Position numbers and translations under genes: made by a program. Below the pieces are notes generated by a model. That model made no database searches. It was given only the letters and a program-made list of their open reading frames with translations, and had not been told where the DNA came from. A DNA stretch of 35,516 nucleotides from Candidatus Neomicrothrix sp. UBA7884 (GTDB taxonomy: Bacteria > Actinomycetota > Acidimicrobiia > Acidimicrobiales > MedAcidi-G1), in assembly GCA_002501135.1 (NCBI GenBank), contig DLRQ01000020.1:1562-37077 (forward strand), written 5' to 3'. Of this stretch, positions 23,359 through 31,294 are shown piece by piece (the stretch's first letter is position 1; every line of letters starts with the position of its first letter).

Positions 23359-26300
23359 GGGCCCGCAATGGTAGGGGACGCCCCGCCCTGTCCGACAGAT
23401 CCGGCCTCAACGGGTATGAGGTCCTCGATCATCGACACCAGGTCACCCACCAGGTCGTCTCCGTCGACCGGCAGAATCAGCTGCCTCGATCCCTCCTTGT
23501 AGACGGCATGGTGGTGAAGACGGGCAAGGCGCGTCTGACGGCTCAGGGGCAGCACGACAGGTGAACAGCGCGCCACCCGTTCTGGCCCACCGAGACCCGG
23601 GCCACGCCCCACCGTCACATCGGTCATTCCCCTCTCCACACACAGTGCCCGCAGGCGGCCAACAGCTATGAGGGCCTCGGCTGCCGGCGGCAGGGGCCCG
23701 TAGCGGTCCTCCCACTCGGAGCGCACGGCTTCGACGTTGGCGGCGTCCGGGGTTGTTCCGGCGGCAGCCAGCTTTCTGTAGGCCTCGAGGCGTAGGTCGC
23801 TACGGGAGACGTAGTCCTCGGGGAGGTGCGCGTCGACGGGAACTTCGACCCTGATCTCGGCTGGCACCTCGGGAACCCGGCCGGCCAACTCGTCGACCGC
23901 CTCGGTGACCATCTGGCAGTAGAGGTCGTAGCCGACGGCTGCCACGTGGCCGCTCTGACCGGTTCCCAACAGGTTGCCGGCACCCCTGATCTCGAGGTCG
24001 CGCATCGCAATGCGGAAACCGGACCCCAGGTCGGTTGTCTCGCCGATGGTCCTGAGCCGTTCGTAGGCCTCCTCACTGAGGGACCTGTCCGGCGGGGTGA
24101 ACAGGTAGGCGTAGGCACGCTGCCCGGCCCGACCGACCCGTCCGCGCAGTTGATGCATCTGCCCGAGGCCGAGCAGGTCTGCCCTGTCCACGACAAGGGT
24201 GTTCACGGTCGGCATGTCGATGCCGGATTCGATGATCGTTGTGCAGACCAGCACGTCGTAGCGGCCCTCCCAGAAATCCATCACGATGTTCTCGAGGCTC
24301 ACCTCGTCCATCTGGCCGTGGGCGACAGCTACCCGTGCCTCGGGCACCAGTTCGCGGATACCGCCGGCTATCTGATCGATGTCATAGACACGGTTGTGGA
24401 CGAAGAAGACCTGGCCATCGCGTAGCAGTTCCCGGCGGATGGCCTCGGCCACGGCTCGCTCGTCGTATCCACCCACGTAGGTGAGGATCGGCTGCCGGTC
24501 CGCCGGTGGCGTGTTGAGGAGGCTGAGGTCGCGGATACCGGTGAGCGACATCTCGAGGGTTCGTGGAATGGGCGTGGCCGTGAGCGTCAGCACGTCGACG
24601 TCTGACCGGAGGGCCTTGATGCTCTCCTTGTGGCTCACACCGAAGTGCTGCTCCTCATCGATCACCAACAGGCCCAGGTTCTTGAACACGATGTCGCCCG
24701 AGAGGAGCCGATGGGTCCCGATCACCACATCGACGGATCCGTCAGCCAGGCCCTCGGCGACACGCCTCGCCTCGGCCGGTGTCAGGAACCTGCTCAGAAC
24801 CTCGACCCTCACCGGGTACGGCGCATAGCGGTCCCGGAAGGTCTGGCCGTGCTGCTGGGCGAGCAGGGTTGTAGGTACGAGGATCGCCGCCTGACGGCCG
24901 TCCTGCACCGCCTTGAAGACAGCACGTACCGCAACCTCGGTTTTGCCGAACCCGACATCGCCGCACACCAGGCGGTCCATGGGCAGAGCCCGTTCCATGT
25001 CAGCCTTGACATCCTCGATGGCTCCGAGCTGGTCAGCTGTCTCCTGGTAGGGGAAGGACTGCTCCAGCTCGCGCTGCCACGGGGTGTCAGCCGCAAAGGC
25101 GTGGCCAGCTGCGACAACACGCTGTTGGTACAGGAGAACCAGTTCCTGGGCGATCTCATCGACCGCTGAACGCACCTTCGACTTTGCCTTCTGCCAGTCG
25201 GATCCACCCATCCGGCTGAGGCTCGGCTTCTCTCCGCCGGTGTGTGGACGGATCACGTCAATCTGGTCGGTGGGCAGGTAGAGGCGGTCGTCACCCCTGT
25301 ACTCGAGTAGCAGGTAGTCACGTTCGACACCGCCCAGGGTGCGGGTCACGAGGCCGGCGAACCTGGCGACGCCGTGGTGTTCGTGCACGACGTAGTCGCC
25401 GGGGGCCAGGTCCTCAAAGACGCGCACTGCTGCTGTGCGCCTGGGCTTCGTTCGACGCCGGGTCCGCCGCCGGCCGGTTATCTCGGCCTCGGTCACGACC
25501 GCCAGCCCCGACGAGGGAAGGACGAAGCCCCGCTCGAGTGGCGCCACGACCAGCCGGGCTCCACCCGCCCGGAGGTCAGTGCCGGAGTCGGCCGATGCCG
25601 CCTCGATTCCGGACTCGAGGAGCCGCTGGCTCAGCCGGTCGACGCTCCCCTCTCCATCTGCGACAACAACTACCCGTATGCCATCGGCGAGGAGGCTGGC
25701 CAGGCGGCCTACGACACCACCGGAGTCGGTATCGACGGCACCGGGAACGACATGCCAGCCCGAGGCGGAGATGGTCTCGACCCCTGGACCCTCGGGTACC
25801 GCATCGAGGGTCCACACGGGCGCATTCGTGTGTACCAACAGCCGGTCCCATCCGGTATGGAGACGCGGGAAGTCGTCAACATCGGCACCCCATGTGACGG
25901 CAAGGGTGTCGGCCAGGGACTCCTCCTCGGCCTGCAGGTCTGCGATGCGGTCTCGCAGGCGCCTGGGCTCCAGCGCCACGACGAGGGAATCGTCGTCGAG
26001 CAGGTCGAAGAGGACCCTCTCATCGCCGGACAGCCACGGCAGCCAGGACTCCATGCCGTCAAAGAGTTCACCGCTCGACAGACGGTCCCACTGCTCGCGA
26101 CCCCACGGCTGCTCTCCCACCAGCGCTGCGGCACGCTCACGTACCTCGCCGTCAAGGATCAACTCCCTGCACGGCAGGATCTCGACCTCGGCACGGGAAA
26201 TGGTCGCCAACTGGTCAGCGACGCCGAACTCACAGAGCCGGTCGACCTCGTCGCCCCAGAGGTCGATGCGTACCGGTGCCTCCGACGTTGACGGCCAGAC

Positions 26301-26849
26301 ATCGACGATTGAACCCCTCACAGCCACCTCGCCCCGGTGCTCCACCTGGTACTCACGCCGATAACCCGCAGCCACCAGGTCGGAAACGAGGAGTGTCTGG
26401 TCGACAACATCACCGGGGCCAATCAAGATCGGCTCAACGTCTCCGGCCCCGGGCCCCAGGCGCTGCACCAACGCCCTTCCCGATGCGACAACAACCTGCG
26501 GCCGATCGGCGAGGCTCGACAGCCGGTGGAGAACGTGTAGACGACGCCCCATCGTCTCGACACCCGGACTGACCCTTTCAAACGGCAGGGTCTCCCATGC
26601 CGGGAACAACTCCACATTGTCGTGGCCCAGGTAGAGACGCAGGTCGGCCGCCAGAAACTCCGCCTCGCTGCCGGTGGGAACGGCCACCACAAGGGGATAA
26701 CGCCCGGCCTGGCGCGCAACTGCGGCGAGCACAATCGCCCTTGCCGGTTCGGGAACCGCGAGGGTTGCGTGCCTTCTGCCGAGAACCGACGCAAGGGCCG
26801 GCTCATCTTCCAGCAGGTCGGGAAGGCCGGAGAGGAACTGCCCGCTCAC
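23355..26849 (-). CDS. mfd: Transcription-repair coupling factor Mfd
   Basis: Mfd of 1164 aa, an ATP-dependent translocase that removes stalled RNA polymerase and recruits UvrA. UvrB-like N-terminal domains are present (VAVPTGSEAEFLAADLRLYL; WETLPFERVSPGVETMGRRL). The RNA-polymerase interaction domain has GDYVVHEHHGVARFAGL. Helicase motifs include CGDVGFGKTEVAVRA (Walker A), LLVIDEEQHFGV (DEEQ box), LTLTATPIPRTLEMSL, and in motif VI HQLRGRVGRAGQRAYAY. The TRG motif follows (MRDLEIRGAGNLLGTGQSGH), then the C-terminal TRCF domain. The start is uncertain: GTG 26849 lies 4 bp after the pth stop and matches the usual N-terminus, while GTG 26894 would overlap pth by 41 bp. Confidence 0.97.
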   Translation of the reverse strand: MSGQFLSGLPDLLEDEPALASVLGRRHATLAVPEPARAIVLAAVARQAGRYPLVVAVPTGSEAEFLAADLRLYLGHDNVELFPAWETLPFERVSPGVETMGRRLHVLHRLSSLADRPQVVVASGRALVQRLGPGAGDVEPILIGPGDVVDQTLLVSDLVAAGYRREYQVEHRGEVAVRGSIVDVWPSTSEAPVRIDLWGDEVDRLCEFGVADQLATISRAEVEILPCRELILDGEVRERAAALVGEQPWGREQWDRLSSGELFDGMESWLPWLSGDERVLFDLLDDDSLVVALEPRRLRDRIADLQAEEESLADTLAVTWGADVDDFPRLHTGWDRLLVHTNAPVWTLDAVPEGPGVETISASGWHVVPGAVDTDSGGVVGRLASLLADGIRVVVVADGEGSVDRLSQRLLESGIEAASADSGTDLRAGGARLVVAPLERGFVLPSSGLAVVTEAEITGRRRTRRRTKPRRTAAVRVFEDLAPGDYVVHEHHGVARFAGLVTRTLGGVERDYLLLEYRGDDRLYLPTDQIDVIRPHTGGEKPSLSRMGGSDWQKAKSKVRSAVDEIAQELVLLYQQRVVAAGHAFAADTPWQRELEQSFPYQETADQLGAIEDVKADMERALPMDRLVCGDVGFGKTEVAVRAVFKAVQDGRQAAILVPTTLLAQQHGQTFRDRYAPYPVRVEVLSRFLTPAEARRVAEGLADGSVDVVIGTHRLLSGDIVFKNLGLLVIDEEQHFGVSHKESIKALRSDVDVLTLTATPIPRTLEMSLTGIRDLSLLNTPPADRQPILTYVGGYDERAVAEAIRRELLRDGQVFFVHNRVYDIDQIAGGIRELVPEARVAVAHGQMDEVSLENIVMDFWEGRYDVLVCTTIIESGIDMPTVNTLVVDRADLLGLGQMHQLRGRVGRAGQRAYAYLFTPPDRSLSEEAYERLRTIGETTDLGSGFRIAMRDLEIRGAGNLLGTGQSGHVAAVGYDLYCQMVTEAVDELAGRVPEVPAEIRVEVPVDAHLPEDYVSRSDLRLEAYRKLAAAGTTPDAANVEAVRSEWEDRYGPLPPAAEALIAVGRLRALCVERGMTDVTVGRGPGLGGPERVARCSPVVLPLSRQTRLARLHHHAVYKEGSRQLILPVDGDDLVGDLVSMIEDLIPVEAGSVGQGGASPTIAGP

Positions 26850-26853
26850 GGGG

Positions 26854-27474
26854 TCACGAACGAGAGTTGAAGCGGGACATGGCTTCGGCCACACCCTCGA
26901 CCAGGATCACCTCGACCGCATCGGCCGCCTCCTGGGCCACGATTTCCAACTCGGTGGCTTCTGCAGCCCCGGGCCTGCGCAGCACGTGGTCTGCACCCGA
27001 CTGCCGGCCGGTGGGCTTGCCTACACCAATGCGAACCCGCAGATAGTCCTGGGTCTTGAGGTGTGCGGTGATCGACCGGAGTCCGTTGTGGCCCGCCAGA
27101 CCACCTCCTGACTTCACCCTCAACTCACCCACGGGGAGGTCCAGCTCATCGTGGACGATCACGATCCTCGCCGGCTCGTCGATTCCGTGGCGGCGGACAA
27201 GCCTGGCCACGGCCTGACCGGATTCGTTCATAAAGGTCTGTGGAACCGCAAGGGCGACCCGCTCGCCTCCGATGCGAACCTCGGCCACACGGGCCAACTC
27301 CTTGGACTTGCGTAGCGGAGCGGAGTGCCGCTCTGCCAGCAGCGCAACGGCTTCGGCGCCGGCGTTGTGGCGGGTGCCATCGAACCTTGCCCCGGGGTTA
27401 CCCAGCCCGACAACCAGAAGCGATGCGGGCTCGCCGCGCCTCTTCTGGCTGGTCCCTCCGGGCCGCCGGATCAT
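26854..27474 (-). CDS. pth: Peptidyl-tRNA hydrolase
   Basis: Pth of 206 aa, which releases peptides from prematurely dissociated peptidyl-tRNA. Active-site residues are all visible: VGLGNPGARFDGTRHNAG (Asn26, His36), QTFMNESG (Asn83), IVHDELDLP (Asp109), GGGLAGHNGLRSI (Asn130). An N-terminal extension of about 17 Arg-rich residues precedes the core, so the true start could be slightly later than ATG 27474. It is placed 15 bp after rplY, the standard rplY-pth pair, and precedes mfd by 4 bp. Confidence 0.96.
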   Translation of the reverse strand: MIRRPGGTSQKRRGEPASLLVVGLGNPGARFDGTRHNAGAEAVALLAERHSAPLRKSKELARVAEVRIGGERVALAVPQTFMNESGQAVARLVRRHGIDEPARIVIVHDELDLPVGELRVKSGGGLAGHNGLRSITAHLKTQDYLRVRIGVGKPTGRQSGADHVLRRPGAAEATELEIVAQEAADAVEVILVEGVAEAMSRFNSRS

Positions 27475-27489
27475 GCCCGGACCCGCAAC

Positions 27490-28188
27490 CTATTCGGAGT
27501 CGGTGTCGCCGCTGTCCTCGTCTGAGGCCTCGTCAGCGCCCTCGTCGGCGCCCTCCGCGGGCTCGACATCAAACTCGGCAGCCAGAGCGGCCGCCTCGGC
27601 AGCCTCTTCGGCAGCCATTGCCTCGAGGGTGGAGCGGGTGATCATGCCGACCGCAACCGCTTCGTCGGGATCGACGTCGGTGGTGACACGCTCGGGGAGC
27701 ACCAGGTCGCCGACACGAACGGAGTCACCAATGGTGAGGTTCGAGATATCGACTTCGATCTCGGTGGGAATGTTGTCGGGAGCAGCGTTGATGGTGAGGG
27801 AGAAGAGGTTCTGGTCGACCATGCCGTCATTGTCGGTAACCTCCTTGGCCTCTCCGACCATGACGATCGACACGTCGACGGTGACATCCTGGTCTGGGTC
27901 GATCCTGACAAAGTCCACGTGGAGCACGTCGCGGCGGACCGGGTGACGCTGGATCTCCTTGACGATCGACATGTGCTTCTCGCCGCCCACCTCGAGTTGG
28001 ATGATGGCGTTCAGGCCGGCCTCGGTGGTGATGGCCCTACGCAGCTCAGGCCAGTCGACGGAAACGGTCACCGGATCCTGCTGGAGTCCGTAGAGGACCG
28101 CCGGGATCTTGCCGGCCGTGCGGCTACGCCGACTGGGTCGGGTACCGGTGCTTCGACCAGTTTCAACTGTGAGAACAATCTCGTCCAT
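27490..28188 (-). CDS. rplY: Ribosomal protein bL25 / general stress protein CTC
   Basis: Two-domain bL25 of 232 aa. The N-terminal 5S-rRNA-binding domain (1-95) includes GKIPAVLYG and IVKEIQRHPVRRDVLHVDF. The C-terminal TL5/CTC beta domain (about 96-190) includes APDNIPTEIEVDISNLTIGD. It ends in an Ala/Glu/Asp-rich tail (about 192-232) that is common in actinobacterial members. The plausible ribosome-binding site GGAAGCG precedes ATG 28188. It lies between prs and pth, as in mycobacteria, with 123 bp to prs in which I see no gene. Confidence 0.97.
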   Translation of the reverse strand: MDEIVLTVETGRSTGTRPSRRSRTAGKIPAVLYGLQQDPVTVSVDWPELRRAITTEAGLNAIIQLEVGGEKHMSIVKEIQRHPVRRDVLHVDFVRIDPDQDVTVDVSIVMVGEAKEVTDNDGMVDQNLFSLTINAAPDNIPTEIEVDISNLTIGDSVRVGDLVLPERVTTDVDPDEAVAVGMITRSTLEAMAAEEAAEAAALAAEFDVEPAEGADEGADEASDEDSGDTDSE

Positions 28189-28311
28189 GGGAACGCTTCC
28201 TGCAGAAGGGGGCTTGGGACCGGGAGGTCACCGGACCGACGGGCGAGTCTACCGGCGTCTGGGACGAGGCGGACCTCGACGGCACCAGACAGGGCCCGGG
28301 ACCTATCAGGT

Positions 28312-29292
28312 TCAGGCCAGGTTGTTTCCCCCGAAGATCTCGCTGACCGAGGAGTCAGCGAACACAGCTCCAATTGCCCTGGCGATGAGAGGGGCGACGG
28401 TCAGAACCTCGACGAAGTCGGGATCGGTCCCCGCCGGCAGGGGAACGGTGTCGGTGACTATGACCTTTTCGATCGAGGAAGCCGTGAGCCGCTCCATGGC
28501 CGGTCCTGAGAAAAGGCCGTGGGTGGTCGCCGCTATGACCTTTGACGCCCCCCGCTCTGCGAGCTGGTCAGCGGCTGCGCAGATGGTTCCGGCCGTGTCG
28601 ATCATGTCGTCGACAATGATGCAGACCTTGCCGTCAACCTCGCCGACCACCTCTTTGGCCTCGACGGTGTTGAACTCGGAGTGGCTGCGTCGCTTGTGCA
28701 CGATGGCGAGGTCTGCGTGGAGCTGCATTGCATAGCGCTCGGCGACCTTCACCCTTCCGGCATCGGGTGACACGATGGTCAGGTCGCCCTCGAGCGAGTT
28801 GAGCCGCTCGATGAGCACAGGCATTGCCGTGAGGTGGTCGACCGGCCCGTCAAAGAACCCCTGAATCTGTCCGGAGTGCAGGTCGACGCCAACCAGCCTG
28901 GTGGCACCGGCCGCCTTGAACAGGTTGGCTACCAGCTTTGCGGTGATCGGCTCTCGACCAGAGGCCTTGCGGTCCTGGCGGGCGTATCCGTAGTGGGGAC
29001 ACACGACGGTGATGCGCTTGGCTGAGGCCCGACGGGCTGCATCGACCATGATGAGTTGCTCCATCAGGGAGTCGTTGATGGTGGTGCCGGGCACGTGGCA
29101 GTGGGTCTGGATGATGAAGACGTCGCTGCCACGGATGGACTCGGAGAAGCGGCAGTGGATCTCGCCGTTGGCGAACTCGGCCAGGTTGGGTTCGCCGAGT
29201 TCCTCGCCCATTTCGCTGGCGATGGCCTCGGAGAGGGGGCGGCTTATTCGCCCGGACACGAGGTAGAGCTTCTTGTTCGTGACGAGTTCCAT
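28312..29292 (-). CDS. prs: Ribose-phosphate pyrophosphokinase (PRPP synthetase)
   Basis: Class I PRPP synthetase of 326 aa, making PRPP from ribose-5-phosphate and ATP for nucleotide, His and Trp synthesis. Motifs: ANGEIHCRFSESIRGSDVFI (41-60), YGYARQDRK (101-109), VGVDLHSGQIQGFFDGPVDH (134-153, metal/ATP site), VSPDAGRVKVAERYA (174-188), and PRPP loop IIVDDMIDTAGTI (225-237). The frame is open upstream to 29604 but homology starts at ATG 29292. In most actinobacteria glmU lies directly upstream; it is not here. Confidence 0.97.
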   Translation of the reverse strand: MELVTNKKLYLVSGRISRPLSEAIASEMGEELGEPNLAEFANGEIHCRFSESIRGSDVFIIQTHCHVPGTTINDSLMEQLIMVDAARRASAKRITVVCPHYGYARQDRKASGREPITAKLVANLFKAAGATRLVGVDLHSGQIQGFFDGPVDHLTAMPVLIERLNSLEGDLTIVSPDAGRVKVAERYAMQLHADLAIVHKRRSHSEFNTVEAKEVVGEVDGKVCIIVDDMIDTAGTICAAADQLAERGASKVIAATTHGLFSGPAMERLTASSIEKVIVTDTVPLPAGTDPDFVEVLTVAPLIARAIGAVFADSSVSEIFGGNNLA

Positions 29293-29392
29293 GCGTCGGA
29301 GGTTCCCCGCTGTCGGTGTGGTTGACGTGCCGGAAGCCGAGTGTATGACGCGCGGTCCCCCACTGGTGGATGACTTGGCTGGTATTGCGCTG

Positions 29393-29680
29393 TCAGTCCA
29401 CGTAGGTCGGAGTTGGTGGGATTCCACCGTCCTGGAGCGTGGTACTCGTGGGTGGAGGTTTGGTGGTCGTGGTCGGTACGACGGTGGTTGTGGGCGGCAG
29501 TGTTGTGGTCGTCGTTGTTGCGGGCGGAATGGTCGTCGTCGTGGTCGTAGTTGTCGTTGTTGTGGGCGGCAGTGTTGTGGCCAGCACTGCTCCGAGGATG
29601 GCATTTCCCCGCATTCCGTCGAACATACGCCAAACGTGGTCCCTGCGACACCTGTTCGACAGGCCGGCTGGCCAGACCAC
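29393..29680 (-). CDS. Thr/Pro-rich low-complexity protein, hypothetical
   Basis: Short ORF (up to 95 aa; in-frame ATGs also at 29626 and 29614) dominated by Thr runs broken by LPP, IPP and KPP. The composition resembles the Thr-rich linkers common in secreted proteins of Acidimicrobiia-like actinobacteria. Thr codons are mixed (ACA, ACG, ACT, ACC in irregular order), which argues that the amino-acid string, not a DNA repeat, is under selection on this strand. The complementary plus-strand reading would be an implausible poly-Val protein. No clear signal peptide or globular domain. It may be a remnant of a longer secreted protein, or a small cell-surface protein. It lies between prs and the divergent lyase gene and is the only content seen in 29293-29709. 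Confidence 0.4.
   Translation of the reverse strand: MVWPAGLSNRCRRDHVWRMFDGMRGNAILGAVLATTLPPTTTTTTTTTTTIPPATTTTTTLPPTTTVVPTTTTKPPPTSTTLQDGGIPPTPTYVD
29487..29580. repeat. Two identical 22-bp direct repeats
   Basis: The 22-mer GTTGTGGGCGGCAGTGTTGTGG (GTTGTGGGCGGCAGTGTTGT plus GG) occurs at 29487-29508 and again at 29559-29580, exactly 72 bp apart. This is an in-frame 24-codon duplication within the Thr/Pro-rich ORF, encoding the repeated TTLPPTT segment. Confidence 0.85.
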
Positions 29681-29709
29681 GCTCCGGCCGGGCCGTAGGC
29701 TCAGGACCC

Positions 29710-30987
29710 GTGAACGACCACGTGCCTCCGACCGGCCTTCCTGAGAGCGGACGACCAGCCGACGATGTGCTGGCCGACCTCACGGCAAAGCGGTCCCACG
29801 ATGTCAGGTGGGCCGATGGCCGCACCTTCGCCCTGGTCTTTGACGGTGGAGAGGACGTACGGGCAGTCGCCGAGGAGGCTGCCCGCCTCTACCTCCACGA
29901 GAACGCCCTGAACACGCTGGCCTTTCCGTCTCTCGGCTCCATCCAGTCAGAGATCTGTGGCTGGACTGCAGACCTCCTGCACGGCCCCGAGGCCGCGGGC
30001 TTTCTCACAAGCGGGGGAACCGAGAGCATCCTCTGCGCGGTCCTGGCTGCACGCGACCGGGCAGTGGCTGAACGGGGCCTGACGGACCCGGAGATTGTCC
30101 TGCCGGTCAGCGCCCACGCCGCATTCCACAAGGGCGCCCACATGTTCGGCCTGCGGACGAGAACCGTGCCCGTCACCGACGGGTGGACTACCGACCTCGA
30201 CGCCATGGCCGATGCCGTCGGACCGGACACGGCACTTGTCGTGACATCGGCGCCGCAGTACCCCCAGGGAACGGTCGACCCAGTTCCCGAGGTGGCTTCA
30301 ATGGCCGCCGAGGTCGGGGCCAGTTGCCATGTCGACGCCTGCATGGGCGGCTTCGTCCTTCCATTCGCCGAGATGGAGGGCCGCACCACACCTCAATGGG
30401 ATTTCAGGGTCGACGGCGTGACCTCGATATCAGCCGACCTGCACAAGTTGGGCTATGCCCCCAAGGGTGTCTCGGTGATCCTTCACCGCTCCCGTGAACT
30501 GCGTCGCTACCAGACATTTGATTTCGACGGCTGGCTCGCCGGCCGCTACATCACACCCAACATGCAGGGCACCCGCTCGGGGCTGCCAATGGCCGCTGCG
30601 TGGGCGGTGATGCAGTATCTGGGCGTCGACGGCTACCGGCGCCTGGTTCGCACCACGCTCGAAACGGCCGACTCAATCCGCGCAGGCGTCCGGGCCATCG
30701 ACGGACTTAGGATTCTCGGTGATCCGGTGCATCACCTGCTGGCCATGTCCGCCGATCCGGAAATGGATGACACCATCAGACGAATCGACCTGTTCGCCCT
30801 TGGTGAGGCCATGGCCGACCGCGGCTGGCACCTTGACCGTCAGGGACCGCCGCCAAGCCTGCACATGACCGTAAGTGCCGGCAACGCCAAGGCCGTCGAC
30901 GAGTTCCTGGCCGACCTCTCGCAGGCCACTGAGCATGTCAGGGGTGGGCCCACCGGCGAGGTCACCCAGTACGCCACCCTCGAGTAG
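29710..30987 (+). CDS. Sphingosine-1-phosphate lyase-like PLP decarboxylase
   Basis: Group II PLP-dependent decarboxylase-fold enzyme of 425 aa. It resembles eukaryotic sphingosine-1-phosphate lyase, which splits phosphorylated sphingoid bases into an aldehyde and phosphoethanolamine. Key segments: LTSGGTESILCAVLAARD (99-116), PEIVLPVSAHAAFHKGAHMF (127-146), APQYPQGTVDPVPEVA (181-196), CHVDACMGGFVLPF (206-219), and DFRVDGVTSISADLHKLGYA (231-250) with PLP Lys246 followed by PKG. GTG 29710 fits homology; the upstream open frame is antisense to the Thr-rich ORF. It lacks the N-terminal membrane helix of the human enzyme. It is convergent with tRNA-Gln. A sphingoid substrate is inferred from similarity only. 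Confidence 0.85.
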   Translation: MNDHVPPTGLPESGRPADDVLADLTAKRSHDVRWADGRTFALVFDGGEDVRAVAEEAARLYLHENALNTLAFPSLGSIQSEICGWTADLLHGPEAAGFLTSGGTESILCAVLAARDRAVAERGLTDPEIVLPVSAHAAFHKGAHMFGLRTRTVPVTDGWTTDLDAMADAVGPDTALVVTSAPQYPQGTVDPVPEVASMAAEVGASCHVDACMGGFVLPFAEMEGRTTPQWDFRVDGVTSISADLHKLGYAPKGVSVILHRSRELRRYQTFDFDGWLAGRYITPNMQGTRSGLPMAAAWAVMQYLGVDGYRRLVRTTLETADSIRAGVRAIDGLRILGDPVHHLLAMSADPEMDDTIRRIDLFALGEAMADRGWHLDRQGPPPSLHMTVSAGNAKAVDEFLADLSQATEHVRGGPTGEVTQYATLE

Positions 30988-31006
30988 CGATCACCCGGGG
31001 GCTGGC

Positions 31007-31082
31007 TGGCTGGCCGGGCAGGCCTCGAACCTGCAACCTCCTGATCCAAAGTCAGGTGTTCTGCCAGTTGAACTACCGGCCA
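31007..31082 (-). tRNA. tRNA-Gln (anticodon UUG)
   Basis: The minus strand folds as a 73-nt class I tRNA plus an encoded CCA. Acceptor stem TGGCCGG/CCGGCCA, discriminator G then CCA (31007-31009 on the plus strand as TGG), D-arm TAGTTCAACTGGCAGAAC, anticodon stem-loop CCTGA-CTTTGGA-TCAGG (anticodon UUG, decoding CAA), T-arm GCAGG-TTCGAGG-CCTGC. In mycobacteria a tRNA-Gln also sits in this part of the genome. Confidence 0.95.
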
Positions 31083-31188
31083 CTGGCGCACACCGGGGTG
31101 CCGTCAGTACCGCACAGAGCGTAGTGGCAGGTCGCATCCCCGCGAACTGACCGCTACACACTCTCCGCGCTGTACCCTTCGGGCCGTC

Positions 31189-31287
31189 ATGGGATCTCTT
31201 ATCAAGAAGCGCCGCAAGCGCATGCGCAAGAAGAAGCACCGCAAGATGCTCAAGCGCACCCGCGCCAAGCGGATGCGGGGCAAGTAG
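31189..31287 (+). CDS. Small ribosomal subunit protein bS22 (32 aa)
   Basis: The ORF at 31189-31287 encodes a 32-residue, extremely basic peptide beginning MGSLIKKRRKRMRKKKHRKM and ending in MRGK. This matches the actinobacterial bS22 / AURKAIP1-COX24 family, in which the core I-KKRRKRM-KKKHRK-L-K-TR is nearly invariant. The bS22 protein sits on the small ribosomal subunit near the decoding region in mycobacteria. It starts with ATG; no clear Shine-Dalgarno sequence is visible and there is only a weak promoter-like stretch upstream (31083-31188). Such genes are often missed because of their length. It is convergent with ispE, 7 bp away. Confidence 0.93.
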   Translation: MGSLIKKRRKRMRKKKHRKMLKRTRAKRMRGK

Positions 31288-31294
31288 CCCGGTC

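Noticed and set aside
29439..29744. Plus-strand ORF with long Val runs
   Set aside because: It is the complement of the Thr-rich ORF. Poly-Val without charged flanks is implausible, and the codon mixture fits Thr on the minus strand.
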